This document shows positions 33,173 through 41,712 of a DNA stretch of 64,000 nucleotides, in pieces (position 1 is the stretch's first letter; the number at the start of each line of letters is the position of its first letter). The notes below the pieces were generated by a model. That model saw nothing but the letters and a program-made list of their open reading frames with translations, did not search any database and was not told where the DNA came from. This stretch comes from Aeromicrobium sp. PE09-221 (GTDB lineage Bacteria > Actinomycetota > Actinomycetes > Propionibacteriales > Nocardioidaceae), in the NCBI RefSeq assembly GCF_002174305.1, contig NZ_MIJB01000020.1, forward strand, positions 1 through 64,000. Direction: 5' to 3'. The position numbers were made by a program, and so were the translations under genes.

Positions 33173-34126
33173 TCAGGCTGTGGTCGAGAGCCGGGCGAGG
33201 TGGCCCGAATCGGGGATGCCGGCCATGTGCCGACGAATCTTCTCGGTCGGCGGTCCCGCGGTGCCCCACTGATCGGAGAGCTCCGGGGTGCGCTTCCAGA
33301 CCCGGCAGAGCCAGCTGTCCTCGTCGATCTGTGCGACCTCGGAGGTGTACTCGCACACCAGGCCGGCCGGATCGGTGAAGTACGAGAAGGTGTTGTCACC
33401 CGGGCCGTGGCGACCCGGCCCCCACTCGGGGCTGACCCCGGACTGCTTGAGCTTGCCGATGCCCCGCATGAAGTGGTCGACCGTCGGCATCTCGTAGGCG
33501 ACGTGGTTGACCGAGGTCCACGGAGCCTGGTTGAAGGCGATGACGTGGTGATCGCTGTTGCAGCGCAGGAAGGCCATCTGGTGCTCGGACCAGTCCGAGA
33601 TCCGCATGCCCAGCACCTCGGTGTAGAAGGCACAGGCGGCGTCGATATCGACCGTGTTGAGCACCACGTGGGCGATCTTGCGGGGGATCGCCTCGCGGCC
33701 GTTGGTGTCCCGTGCGGTGACCGCATAGCGGTCGGCGCTGAGCTCGATGAGGCGTCCCTCGGGGTCGACGAACTGCACGCCGTAGCCACCGGCGGCGTCG
33801 TCGAGGGGTCCGGGCTCGTGGATGATCGGCACGCCGAGGCTTTCCAGCGCGCGGGCGGCATCGTCGACCTCCCGGCGAGTGGCGACGGCGAAGACGATGC
33901 GCCCGAGGGCGTTCTCCTCGTGGTGGCCGAGGTGCAAGATGTGGTGCTCCTCGCTGGTGCCGCGCAGCCAGGCCGCGTCATCGCCCTGGTCGACGGCGCT
34001 GAGTCCCCATGAGCCGGTGTAGAAGTCGATCGCCGCCTTGGGATCGGGCACGAGCAGCGAGACCGAGCGCAGCGAGCGCACGGTGGCGACGGGCGGTCCG
34101 GGGTTGATGATTACCGAATCGGTCAC
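33173..34126 (-). CDS. VOC-family extradiol-type dioxygenase
   Basis: 317 aa with two glyoxalase/bleomycin-resistance modules. The metal site of the C-terminal module is intact: His153 (KIAHVVLN), His208 (SVNHVAYE) and Glu259 (GLVCEYTSE), with His194 in SDHHVIAF near the usual acid-base position. It resembles catechol 2,3-dioxygenase/2,3-dihydroxybiphenyl dioxygenase-type enzymes, so meta-cleavage of a catechol is the likely reaction. GTG 34126 has GGAG upstream, whereas a longer frame would overlap the reductase. Confidence 0.85.
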   Translation of the reverse strand: MTDSVIINPGPPVATVRSLRSVSLLVPDPKAAIDFYTGSWGLSAVDQGDDAAWLRGTSEEHHILHLGHHEENALGRIVFAVATRREVDDAARALESLGVPIIHEPGPLDDAAGGYGVQFVDPEGRLIELSADRYAVTARDTNGREAIPRKIAHVVLNTVDIDAACAFYTEVLGMRISDWSEHQMAFLRCNSDHHVIAFNQAPWTSVNHVAYEMPTVDHFMRGIGKLKQSGVSPEWGPGRHGPGDNTFSYFTDPAGLVCEYTSEVAQIDEDSWLCRVWKRTPELSDQWGTAGPPTEKIRRHMAGIPDSGHLARLSTTA

Positions 34127-34151
34127 GGTGGGCTCCAGAGGGGTCGAAGGA

Positions 34152-35114
34152 TCAGGAGAGGTCGAGGGTGAGCTCGGGCGTGAGAGCACGCGAGACGCAG
34201 ACGAACATCGTCTTCTGCGCGCTCTTCTCGTCCTCGGTGAGCAGGAAGTCGCGGTGGTCGACGGTGCCCGCGATCACGCCCGTCTCGCAGGTGCCGCAGA
34301 TGCCCTCCGTGCAGGAGCTGGGCATCGGGACCCCGGCGGCCTCCAATGCGGCGAGCGCGGTGGTGTCCACCGGTACGTGGACGCGACGGCCGGAGCCGGC
34401 GCAGATGATGTCGAAGGGTTGGTCCCCGCCCTCGGGCGGAGCGATGGGCTCGGGCGCCTTGAAGCGCTCGAGGCGCAGGCGGCTGGGGTCGGCCAGCTGC
34501 GCCTCGACGGCGGCGAGCAGCGGCTCGGGGCCGCAGACGTAGACGAGGGTACGGCCGTCGACATCGGCGAGGGTCGCCGCAAGATCGGGCGGGCCCCCGG
34601 CCTCATCGTCGGCATGCAGCTCCACCTTGCCCGCGCCGATCCGGTCCAGCTCGGGGAGGAAGGCCATGGTGGTGACCCAGCGGCCGGCATAGAGCATGCG
34701 CCAGTCGGCACCGCGACTCTCCAGCTCGCGGGCCATCGCGAGGATCGGGGTGATGCCGATGCCGCCCGCGATGAGCAGATAGCGCTCGGCGTCCTCAAGC
34801 CTGAAGTTGTTGCGAGGTCCGTCGACGGTGATCAGATCGCCGACGCGCAGCTCGGTGTGCACATAAGCGCTGCCGCCGCGTGAGCTCGGTTCCCGCAGGA
34901 CCGCGACGGTCCAACCGCTGCGGTCCTGCGGGTCGGAGCAGAGGGAGAACTCCCGAACGAGGCCCCCGGGCAGATGCAGCGCGAGATGGGCGCCGGGCTG
35001 CCAGGAGGGCAGCTCCTCTCCTGACGGGTCGCAGAGCCGGAGGCTGAGGACGCCGTCGGCTTCCCAGCGCATTTGGCTGACGCGCAGCTCACGTGAATCG
35101 TTCGTGGTGTCCAT
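34152..35114 (-). CDS. PDR-type oxygenase reductase (FMN/NAD plus plant-type 2Fe-2S)
   Basis: Single-chain electron donor, 320 aa, with the FNR-like flavin domain (REFSLCS near residue 54), the NAD domain (IAGGIGITPILAMA and YVCGPEPLL) and a C-terminal ferredoxin domain with Cys268, Cys273, Cys276 and Cys306. This is the phthalate dioxygenase reductase/VanB architecture and is the natural partner of the Rieske oxygenase in the same operon. GGGAGG precedes ATG 35114. Confidence 0.9.
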   Translation of the reverse strand: MDTTNDSRELRVSQMRWEADGVLSLRLCDPSGEELPSWQPGAHLALHLPGGLVREFSLCSDPQDRSGWTVAVLREPSSRGGSAYVHTELRVGDLITVDGPRNNFRLEDAERYLLIAGGIGITPILAMARELESRGADWRMLYAGRWVTTMAFLPELDRIGAGKVELHADDEAGGPPDLAATLADVDGRTLVYVCGPEPLLAAVEAQLADPSRLRLERFKAPEPIAPPEGGDQPFDIICAGSGRRVHVPVDTTALAALEAAGVPMPSSCTEGICGTCETGVIAGTVDHRDFLLTEDEKSAQKTMFVCVSRALTPELTLDLS

Positions 35115-35158
35115 CGCAGGTGTGCCTCCCTGTGGTGGTGAATCGGGTCCGACCCGAT

Positions 35159-35689
35159 TCAGTCGCGGGTGACGCCGTACATCTCCGAGGTCTTGGGGTA
35201 GGTCGGCAGCTGGGGCTTCTGGGTGCCGATGATGACGCAGAAGAGCGCGTCCTCGGTGCCTGGATTGCGCAGACTGCGCGGCACGCCGGCCGGTACGACG
35301 ATGAGGTCGCGGTAGCCGAGCACGCGGGTGGCGGTCTTGGTGCCGTCCTCGACATCGTGGACGGTGACCTCGACCTGACCCTCCAGGACGAAGAAGGCCT
35401 CCTCGACGTCATTGTGGGTGTGCTCGGGGCCGACCGCGCCGGAGGGGAGCCGCATATTGGAGAAGGTGAAGCCCTTCGAGGGGATGATGTTGTCATCGCC
35501 CTCGTGGTTGCCGGTGGCGCCGGAGCCGACGTAGCGGATCTGGGCGCGACGGAAGCGGTCGCCGCCCTTCTGGGCCTGGAAGCCGAGCGTGTCCCAGTCC
35601 TCGGTACGGGTCTCCCGCGAGGCAATGCAGGAATCGATCAGCTGCTCGAGCTCGGGGTGGGCGTCGACATTCGCATCGGTGGTGGTCAT
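35159..35689 (-). CDS. Cupin-domain protein, first gene of the catabolic operon
   Basis: 176 aa with one cupin barrel: motif 1 PEHTHNDVEEAFFVLEG (two His and Glu ligands) and motif 2 in VPAGVPRSLRNPG, where the last histidine is not clear. It could be a small metal-dependent dioxygenase or isomerase, or a ligand-binding protein. The N-terminal 60 residues are outside the barrel. The start ATG 35689 has AAGGAGTTTCCCG upstream. It faces the aldehyde dehydrogenase gene across a divergent promoter region. Confidence 0.78.
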   Translation of the reverse strand: MTTTDANVDAHPELEQLIDSCIASRETRTEDWDTLGFQAQKGGDRFRRAQIRYVGSGATGNHEGDDNIIPSKGFTFSNMRLPSGAVGPEHTHNDVEEAFFVLEGQVEVTVHDVEDGTKTATRVLGYRDLIVVPAGVPRSLRNPGTEDALFCVIIGTQKPQLPTYPKTSEMYGVTRD

Positions 35690-35718
35690 CGGGAAACTCC
35701 TTCAAGCAGTTGTTTCAG

Positions 35719-35733
35719 AGCTAAGATATTTAG
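35719..35733. promoter_or_regulatory. Candidate MarR operator between cupin and aldehyde dehydrogenase genes
   Basis: CTAAGATATTTAG (35721-35733) is an inverted repeat (CTAA/TTAG) in an AT-rich patch 30 bases upstream of the cupin start. On the minus strand the overlapping TCTTAGCT (35719-35726) also occurs at 38119-38126 before the transporter operon. A shared regulator is the simplest explanation. Confidence 0.5.
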
Positions 35734-35873
35734 TACTATGAGGCGTGTCACGCCCCGCGTCAAGTCATGCTCGCTGAGAAAACCAAAACCCAAGCACACG
35801 AAATATGCGGATCGGACCAGCTTCCCAGGGTTCATCGACCCCTTCAAAAACCCTTTGCGCTAAGGAGATTTTC

Positions 35874-37379
35874 ATGACTCTGTCCACGGTTGACGGCCTC
35901 GGTCCGGTCACCGGGTGGTCCGATGAAATCCTCGTGGCCGGCCGGTGGCGCCGTGGCGGCGGCGATCTCATCGAAGCACGCGACCCCGCCACCGGAGCCG
36001 TCGTGCACTCCTTCCACGGCGCGGGGCTCGACGATGTCGAGGCTGCGGTCGCCGGCGGCCATGCGGCGGCACGTGCGAGCAGCTGGCGCGATCTGCTGCC
36101 CCATGAGCGTGCCCGTGTGCTGTACCGGATCGGCGATCTCATCGAGGAGCGTGCCGACGAGATCGCGCGGGTCCAGACCGCCGACACCGGCAAGACACTG
36201 CGGGAGACCCGCGCCCTCGCGACCAGCGCGGCGGGTACCTTCCGCTACATGGCCGCGGCGCTGGAGACCATGGAGGAGTCGGTCACCCCGCAGCGCGGGG
36301 GCAGCCTCACGATGACCGTGCACGAGCCCTACGGGGTCGTCGCAGCGATCACGCCCTGGAACTCGCCGATCGCCTCCGACGCCCAGAAGGTCGCCCCCGC
36401 CCTCGCGGCCGGCAACGCCGTGGTGCTGAAGCCACCGGTCTGGGCACCACTGGTGTCCCTGCTGCTGGGCCGCATCTGCGAGGAGGCCGGCCTCCCGGCG
36501 GGCCTGTTGTCGGTGCTGCCCGGTTCCGGGCGGGTCATCGGCAATGCCCTCGTCGCTCATCGGGGCGTCGGCAAGGTCTCGTTCACGGGTGGCACCGCGA
36601 CCGGCCGCAGTATCGGCCGCGTCGCGGCCGACAAGGTCATGCCCGTCACACTCGAGCTCGGCGGCAAGTCCCCGACGATCGTCTTCCCCGATGCCGACCT
36701 CGACCAGGCCGTCACCGGGGTCGCCTATGGCATCTTCTCCTCCAGTGGTCAGAGCTGCATCGCCGGTTCACGCGTCTTCGTCCACCGCGAGGTCTACGAC
36801 GAATTCGTCGGACGCCTGGTGGAGCGTGCCGAGTCCCTGCGGATCGGCCCGGGCACGGATCCGGCGACCGATATCGCCCCGATGGTTCACCGCGACCACC
36901 GTGATCAGGTGGCGGCGATGGTGCGGCAGGCGGTCGAGGAGGGGGCTCGGGTGCTCACCGGCGCCCGCGTTCCTGAGGATGAGGCGTTGTCCGCCGGCGC
37001 CTACTACCTGCCCACGATCCTCGCCGGGGTTCGTAATGAGGACACCATCTGCCGCGAGGAGATTTTCGGGCCGGTCGCCGTCGTGCTGCCGTTCGAGCAT
37101 GAGAGTGAACTCATCGCCCAGGCCAATGACAACGACTTCGGCCTCGCCTGTGGCATCTGGAGCGCCGACTACCGGCGCGCCTGGCGCATAGCGCGGGCTG
37201 TCGAGGCGGGGACGGTCTGGATCAACACCTACAAGCAGTTCAGCATCTCGACGCCGTTCTCGGGCCACAAGCAGAGCGGCCTAGGGACGGAGAAGGGCCG
37301 TGATGGCATCGCGCAGTACATGCGGCAGAAGAGCCTGTACTGGGATCTCACCGGCGAGCCCGTCCCCTGGGGGCGCTGA
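35874..37379 (+). CDS. Aldehyde dehydrogenase (NAD(P)-dependent)
   Basis: 501 aa of the ALDH superfamily: TPWNSPI, TGGTATGRSIG, ELGGKSPTIV with the general-base glutamate, and the catalytic cysteine in SSSGQSCIAGSRVF (about residue 300), plus EEIFGPV. Closest types are 2-hydroxymuconic-semialdehyde or betaine-like aldehyde dehydrogenases. It probably oxidises an aldehyde from ring cleavage or from the ThDP enzyme. ATG 35874 is chosen for its strong AAGGAG; the in-frame ATG at 35805 lacks a site. Confidence 0.9.
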   Translation: MTLSTVDGLGPVTGWSDEILVAGRWRRGGGDLIEARDPATGAVVHSFHGAGLDDVEAAVAGGHAAARASSWRDLLPHERARVLYRIGDLIEERADEIARVQTADTGKTLRETRALATSAAGTFRYMAAALETMEESVTPQRGGSLTMTVHEPYGVVAAITPWNSPIASDAQKVAPALAAGNAVVLKPPVWAPLVSLLLGRICEEAGLPAGLLSVLPGSGRVIGNALVAHRGVGKVSFTGGTATGRSIGRVAADKVMPVTLELGGKSPTIVFPDADLDQAVTGVAYGIFSSSGQSCIAGSRVFVHREVYDEFVGRLVERAESLRIGPGTDPATDIAPMVHRDHRDQVAAMVRQAVEEGARVLTGARVPEDEALSAGAYYLPTILAGVRNEDTICREEIFGPVAVVLPFEHESELIAQANDNDFGLACGIWSADYRRAWRIARAVEAGTVWINTYKQFSISTPFSGHKQSGLGTEKGRDGIAQYMRQKSLYWDLTGEPVPWGR

Positions 37380-37396
37380 CCCCTCGCCGGGTTCGG

Positions 37397-37948
37397 TCAG
37401 ACGGCGTCGAGGTCGGCCTCGTCACGCCGGTGTTCAGCCATCTCCAGAGAGACCTCGAGGCGCGACAGCAGCCGGGCGAGCTGACGTTGCTCGGTGCGGC
37501 TCAACCCACTGAGCAGGTCGTCCTGCTCGGCGAAGTGCCGCTGCAGGACGGTGTCGATCAGATCTTTGCCTTTGGCGGTCAGCTCGATGTAGACGATCCG
37601 TCGATCGTGTGGCTCCCGCGAGCGCTCGACCAGTCCGGCATCTACGAGGCGATCGATGCGCTGCGTGATGCCGCCGCTGCTGACCAGGCCGATCTCGGCG
37701 AGCTGTCCCGCGGTGCGCCGGTAGTCCGGTCCGCTGCGGCGCAGAGACGCCAGTACGTCGAAGGCCGCCGTGGTGAGGTTGAACTCGGCGAGGATCTCAC
37801 TGACGAGCGCCTGATAGCGCAGGTCGCAGCGGTGCAGGCGTCCCAGGACGCCGATACTGTCCACGTGCAGATCGGGGATCTCCCGGCTCCACTGGTCGAT
37901 GATGAGGTCGACCAGGTCCGATGATCGCCTGGGGCGCGATGTCGCCAT
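37397..37948 (-). CDS. MarR-family transcriptional regulator
   Basis: 183 aa. The winged-helix core has LTTAAFDVLASLRRSG, the recognition region LVSSGGITQRIDRLVDAGLVER and the wing SREPHDRRIVYIELTAKG. It carries an N-terminal extension of about 35 residues. AGGAGA lies before ATG 37948. Lying between the aldehyde dehydrogenase and the importer operon, it is the only regulator in the island and is the probable repressor of both. Confidence 0.88.
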   Translation of the reverse strand: MATSRPRRSSDLVDLIIDQWSREIPDLHVDSIGVLGRLHRCDLRYQALVSEILAEFNLTTAAFDVLASLRRSGPDYRRTAGQLAEIGLVSSGGITQRIDRLVDAGLVERSREPHDRRIVYIELTAKGKDLIDTVLQRHFAEQDDLLSGLSRTEQRQLARLLSRLEVSLEMAEHRRDEADLDAV

Positions 37949-38103
37949 TGTCGAAATCTCCTGAGCGGTAAGGTGTCGCGCCGTGTTCCGGCGTAAGCTG
38001 ACAGTATCTCGGGTGGGGTCGTCTGTGGTTCGCCTACCCTTAGAAAAGGTACTCGATCCGATGACTCTTGTCCTTCATTCGGTGTCGCGCAGGTAAAAAA
38101 GTC

Positions 38104-38131
38104 TCTTAGAGCTTGACCTCTTAGCTAAAAG
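38104..38131. promoter_or_regulatory. Candidate operator/promoter of the importer operon
   Basis: TCTTAGAGCT (38104-38113) is followed by TCTTAGCTAAAAG (38119-38131), which contains the palindrome TTAGCTAA. Between them lies TTGACC (38113-38118), a fair -35. The AT-rich block is unlike its surroundings and shares TCTTAGCT with the divergent region at 35719. Confidence 0.5.
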
Positions 38132-38204
38132 ATGTCCACACTGGTGCGACATCAGCGAAGTGATCGGGGACACACCCCGGTCCACCCCCCCCAGGAGTTC
38201 ACGG

Positions 38205-39164
38205 ATGCGCACACGCTGGAAGATCGCGGCCCTTGCCGCCGCCACACCCTTGTTGCTCACGGCCTGCGGAGGTGACGGAGGCGATGAAAGCGGGGACGGC
38301 GACGAGCTCACGCAGATCACCGTGGGCGTACTGCCGCTCGCCGACTACGCCCCCGTCTACTGGGCGCAGGACCACGGACAGTACGAGGAACAGGGCCTCG
38401 AGGTCACCTTCGAGCCGCTGCAGGGGGGACCAGTCGGGATCCAGCAGGTCGTGGCCGGGGAACTGGACTTCGCCTTCTCCAATGCCATCAGTTCCACGGT
38501 CGCCAGCAGCCAGGGCGCACCGGTCCAGACCATCGCCACCGTGAGCGGGCTCGGGGAGGACGTGCTCGGCGTCTTCGTCAACCCCGACTCGCCGATCCAG
38601 GGACTCGCGGATCTCGACGGCGCGACCGTCGGCATCAACACCACCAACAACATCGGCGACGTGACCTTCGCCCGCCATGCTCGAGACGAAGGCGTCGACG
38701 CCGAGCCCGAGTGGGTCGAGGTGCCGTTCCCCGAGATGATCGCCGGCGTGCAGAACGGCTCGATCGAGGCCGGCTACCTGCCGGAGCCCTTCGCCACGTC
38801 CGCGCGCCAGGCGGGCCTGCGCCAGGTCGCGAACCTCGTCCAGGGCGAGACGGTCGGCCTGCCGGTCTCGACCTTCGTCACCAGCACCCAGTTCGCGAAC
38901 TCCGATGCCGACACGGTCGAGCGCTTCGCCAAGGCGCTGAACGCCGCTCGCGACGACATGGAGGGCAAGGACGACGAGTTCCGCTCCTGGTGGCCCGAGG
39001 CCACCGATGCCGACCCCGACGCGACCGCCGAGATGCGCCTCCCCGTGCTCGACGTGCAGCTCAGCGTCGAGGGCATGCAGGACATCGCCGACTTCATGGC
39101 CGAGCTGGGAATCATCGAAGAAGGCTATGACGCGTCCGAGTTCACCGTCGTCAACGAGGACTGA
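38205..39164 (+). CDS. SsuA/THI5-like ABC substrate-binding lipoprotein
   Basis: 319 aa with a lipoprotein signal (basic start, ALAAATPLLLTAC with the cysteine at the lipobox). The mature protein is NMT1/THI5-like: ITVGVLPLADYAPVYWAQDHGQYEEQG, ELDFAFSNAIS and GYLPEPFATSA. Relatives bind taurine, sulfonates, pyrimidine precursors, phthalate or other aromatic acids. Linkage to the oxygenase operon suggests an aromatic acid. CCAGGAG precedes ATG 38205. Confidence 0.87.
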   Translation: MRTRWKIAALAAATPLLLTACGGDGGDESGDGDELTQITVGVLPLADYAPVYWAQDHGQYEEQGLEVTFEPLQGGPVGIQQVVAGELDFAFSNAISSTVASSQGAPVQTIATVSGLGEDVLGVFVNPDSPIQGLADLDGATVGINTTNNIGDVTFARHARDEGVDAEPEWVEVPFPEMIAGVQNGSIEAGYLPEPFATSARQAGLRQVANLVQGETVGLPVSTFVTSTQFANSDADTVERFAKALNAARDDMEGKDDEFRSWWPEATDADPDATAEMRLPVLDVQLSVEGMQDIADFMAELGIIEEGYDASEFTVVNED

Positions 39165-39172
39165 CGTCCACC

Positions 39173-39215
39173 GGGCCGTGCCGCGCGAGTGCCCCGCAGG
39201 TGCGCGGCGCGGCCC
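39173..39215 (+). terminator. Intercistronic hairpin after the binding-protein gene
   Basis: GGGCCGTGCCGCGC pairs with GCGCGGCGCGGCCC around a 15-base loop, 9 bases after the stop. Such hairpins usually raise binding-protein mRNA over permease mRNA by partial termination or stabilisation. Confidence 0.6.
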
Positions 39216-39236
39216 TCATCACAGAGGACTGATTCG

Positions 39237-40028
39237 ATGCAACTGATCCACGATCCGCTCCCGCGGCGCACTCAAGTGATCCTCGGCATCGTCGGCGTGG
39301 TCGGCTTCGTCGCGGTGCTGGAGATGGTGATCCGCTCGGGGCTCGTCTCGGGCGCCGGTCTTCCGCTGCCCAGTGCCGTGGCCGAACAGGTCGTCGACCT
39401 ACTCGGCGATGGCGAGTTCTGGACGCAAATCGGCTTCACCCTGCGGCAGTGGCTGCTCGGTCTGGCGATCGCCTCGGTCGCGGGCATCATCCTCGGCGGC
39501 CTGATGGGCGCGGTCCCGACGATCTTCGCCATGTTCCTGCTGCCGGTCGAGATCCTCCGGCCGCTGCCATCGATCGCTGTCGGCCCGTTGTTGGTCCTGT
39601 TGCTCGGGGCGGGCATGCTGCCCCTGTCGCTGACCGTCGCCCTGGCCTGCATGTGGCCGATCCTCTTCAACTCCATGTACGCCGCACGCGCGGTCGACCC
39701 GGTGGCCATCCAGACCGCCCGGACGCTGCATGTCTCGCGTGCGGGGATCCTGATGCAGATCCGCCTACCAGCCGCGCTGCCCTTCATGTTCACGGGCATC
39801 CGGGTCGCCGCCTCCATCGGACTGATCGTCGCCGTGAGCGCCGAGCTGCTGTTCGGCTCCGGACAAGGGATCGGGGGCTACATCCTGGTGGCGAGTACCA
39901 ATGCGAGCAATCTCGACGGCGTCTACGCGGCGACCCTCGTGGCCGGCGTGCTGGGCGTGCTGGTCACCGCGGTCCTCGCGTCCATCGATCGACTGGCCTT
40001 CGGCTGGAAGGAGGGGTTGGCCCAGTGA
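39237..40028 (+). CDS. ABC transporter permease (SsuC/TauC-like), first subunit
   Basis: 263 aa with six hydrophobic segments and the coupling EAA-like loop ARTLHVSRAGILMQIRLPAALP (around residues 165-185). It belongs to the binding-protein-dependent nitrate/sulfonate group. ATG 39237 follows GAGGAC; an in-frame ATG at 39189 would add 16 unrelated residues. It overlaps the second permease (GTGA), which indicates a heterodimeric membrane domain instead of the homodimer usual for SsuC. Confidence 0.86.
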   Translation: MQLIHDPLPRRTQVILGIVGVVGFVAVLEMVIRSGLVSGAGLPLPSAVAEQVVDLLGDGEFWTQIGFTLRQWLLGLAIASVAGIILGGLMGAVPTIFAMFLLPVEILRPLPSIAVGPLLVLLLGAGMLPLSLTVALACMWPILFNSMYAARAVDPVAIQTARTLHVSRAGILMQIRLPAALPFMFTGIRVAASIGLIVAVSAELLFGSGQGIGGYILVASTNASNLDGVYAATLVAGVLGVLVTAVLASIDRLAFGWKEGLAQ

Positions 40029-40885
40029 CCTCCATGACCCACGACGAGTCCACCGCGATGCCACGCGCTCGTCTGCCCCATCGTGTCGGACCCCTGCTGA
40101 AGACCGGGGCCATCCGGCTGATCGTCCCGATGCTGCTGGTGTTCCTGTGGTGGCTGGGCTCGCGCAGCGAGACCAATGGCCTGTTCATCGCGCCTCCGCT
40201 CGAGGTCGCGCAGCGGGTGATCAGCGACTTCCTGAGCTCTGATCCCCGGCACTTCTTCCTCGGCGATGTCGCTCGGGGCGATCTCGTCCCGAGCCTGTGG
40301 CGGGCCACACTGGGCTTCTGGCTGGCGGTGGTGGTCGGCGTCGGGCTCGGCATCGCCCTCGGCCTGCAGCCGGTGCTCGCGGCACTCTTCCAACCGCTCG
40401 TGCATCTCGGCCGCTCGCTGCCGACGCCAGCCCTCATCGGCGTGTTCTTCCTGCTGTTCGGCACCGGTGACTGGCCGAAGGTGTTGCTGATCGCCTTCGG
40501 CATCGTCTGGCCGATCCTGTTCAACACCATCGACGGCGTGCAGAGCATCGGCACCGCACGGGCGCACGTCGCGTCCGTCTTCAAGATCTCCTCGTGGGAC
40601 GTGTTGACCCGTATCGTGCTTCCTGGCGCGGCGCCGAAGATCTTCGCCGGCGTCCGGGTCGCGCTCTCGCTCTCGCTGATCCTCATGATCATCTCCGAAC
40701 TCCAGCGCTCCAAGAACGGCCTCGGCAATCTGCTCGTCTCGAACCAACGGAACTTCGACTATCCGGGCTTCTGGTCCGTGCTGGTGGCGCTGGCGCTCAT
40801 CGGCATCGTCCTGAACGTCCTACTCGTCCAGATCGAACGCCGGGTCCTGGCCTGGCACAGAGGAGTGACCCTTCAGCATGACTGA
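40025..40885 (+). CDS. ABC transporter permease (SsuC/TauC-like), second subunit
   Basis: 286 aa, starting at GTG 40025 with AGGAGG upstream. It has a longer N-terminal cytoplasmic segment, six hydrophobic helices and the loop ASVFKISSWDVLTRIVLPGAAP. It is paralogous to the preceding permease. The ATPase start lies 8 bases inside its end. Two different permeases are known for phthalate-type aromatic acid importers of actinobacteria. Confidence 0.86.
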   Translation: MTSMTHDESTAMPRARLPHRVGPLLKTGAIRLIVPMLLVFLWWLGSRSETNGLFIAPPLEVAQRVISDFLSSDPRHFFLGDVARGDLVPSLWRATLGFWLAVVVGVGLGIALGLQPVLAALFQPLVHLGRSLPTPALIGVFFLLFGTGDWPKVLLIAFGIVWPILFNTIDGVQSIGTARAHVASVFKISSWDVLTRIVLPGAAPKIFAGVRVALSLSLILMIISELQRSKNGLGNLLVSNQRNFDYPGFWSVLVALALIGIVLNVLLVQIERRVLAWHRGVTLQHD

Positions 40886-41693
40886 CCACGCCACCGAGCA
40901 GCCCGCCCCCGCGGAGCTTGTACTCGAACAGATCTCGAAGACCTACGGTCAGAACCGTGCCATCGGCGATATCAGCGCCACCATCCCGGCCGGCAAGGTC
41001 TCGGTCATCGTCGGGCCCTCGGGAGCCGGCAAGACGACCCTCCTGCGCATCATCACCGGGCTCGAGGAGGCCACCAGCGGACGTGTGCTGTTTGACGGCG
41101 AGGTCGTCAACGGCGTGCCCGAGGGGCTCGCGATGGTCTTCCAGGACTACTCCCGGTCCCTATTCCCGTGGATGCGGGTCGAGGACAATGTCGCCTTCCC
41201 GCTGCGCCGCCGGGCCTCCAAGGCCGAGCGCACGCGACGGGTGGCCGAGGCGCTGCAGGCGGTCGGCCTGGACGGCAAGGGCCGCCTGTACCCGTGGCAG
41301 ATGTCCGGCGGTATGCAGCAGCGCGTCGCGATCGCCCGGGCGCTGGCCTGTCAGCCGCGCCTGCTGGTGATGGACGAGCCGTACGCCTCGGTCGACGCGC
41401 AGACCCGCGCGGAGCTCGAGGACCTGCTGCTGTCCATCCAGGCTCAGCTCGACATCACCGTGCTCGTGGTCACGCACGATATCGACGAGAGCGTCTACCT
41501 GGCGGACCGGATCATCGTGCTCTCCAAGCCGCCGAGCACCGTCACCGAGGTGATCGACGTCGGCCTGGCGCGTCCGCGTGACCAGATCACGACCAAGGAG
41601 GAGGCCGAGTTCGTCCATGCGCGAGCACACGTACTGCGGCTGCTGCGCGGCACCGCGACGCCGGACGATGCGTCGGACGTGCGGGTGGCCTGA
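40878..41693 (+). CDS. ABC transporter ATP-binding protein (SsuB/TauB-like)
   Basis: 271 aa with Walker A GPSGAGKTT (about residue 48), Q-loop FQDYSRSLFPW, signature MSGGMQQR, Walker B LLVMDEPYASVD and the switch histidine VVTHDIDESVYLADR. It powers uptake through the two permeases. The gene is followed 19 bases later by the FAD hydroxylase, in the same operon. Confidence 0.9.
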   Translation: MTDHATEQPAPAELVLEQISKTYGQNRAIGDISATIPAGKVSVIVGPSGAGKTTLLRIITGLEEATSGRVLFDGEVVNGVPEGLAMVFQDYSRSLFPWMRVEDNVAFPLRRRASKAERTRRVAEALQAVGLDGKGRLYPWQMSGGMQQRVAIARALACQPRLLVMDEPYASVDAQTRAELEDLLLSIQAQLDITVLVVTHDIDESVYLADRIIVLSKPPSTVTEVIDVGLARPRDQITTKEEAEFVHARAHVLRLLRGTATPDDASDVRVA

Positions 41694-41712
41694 GCAGATG
41701 AGGGAGACGAGC

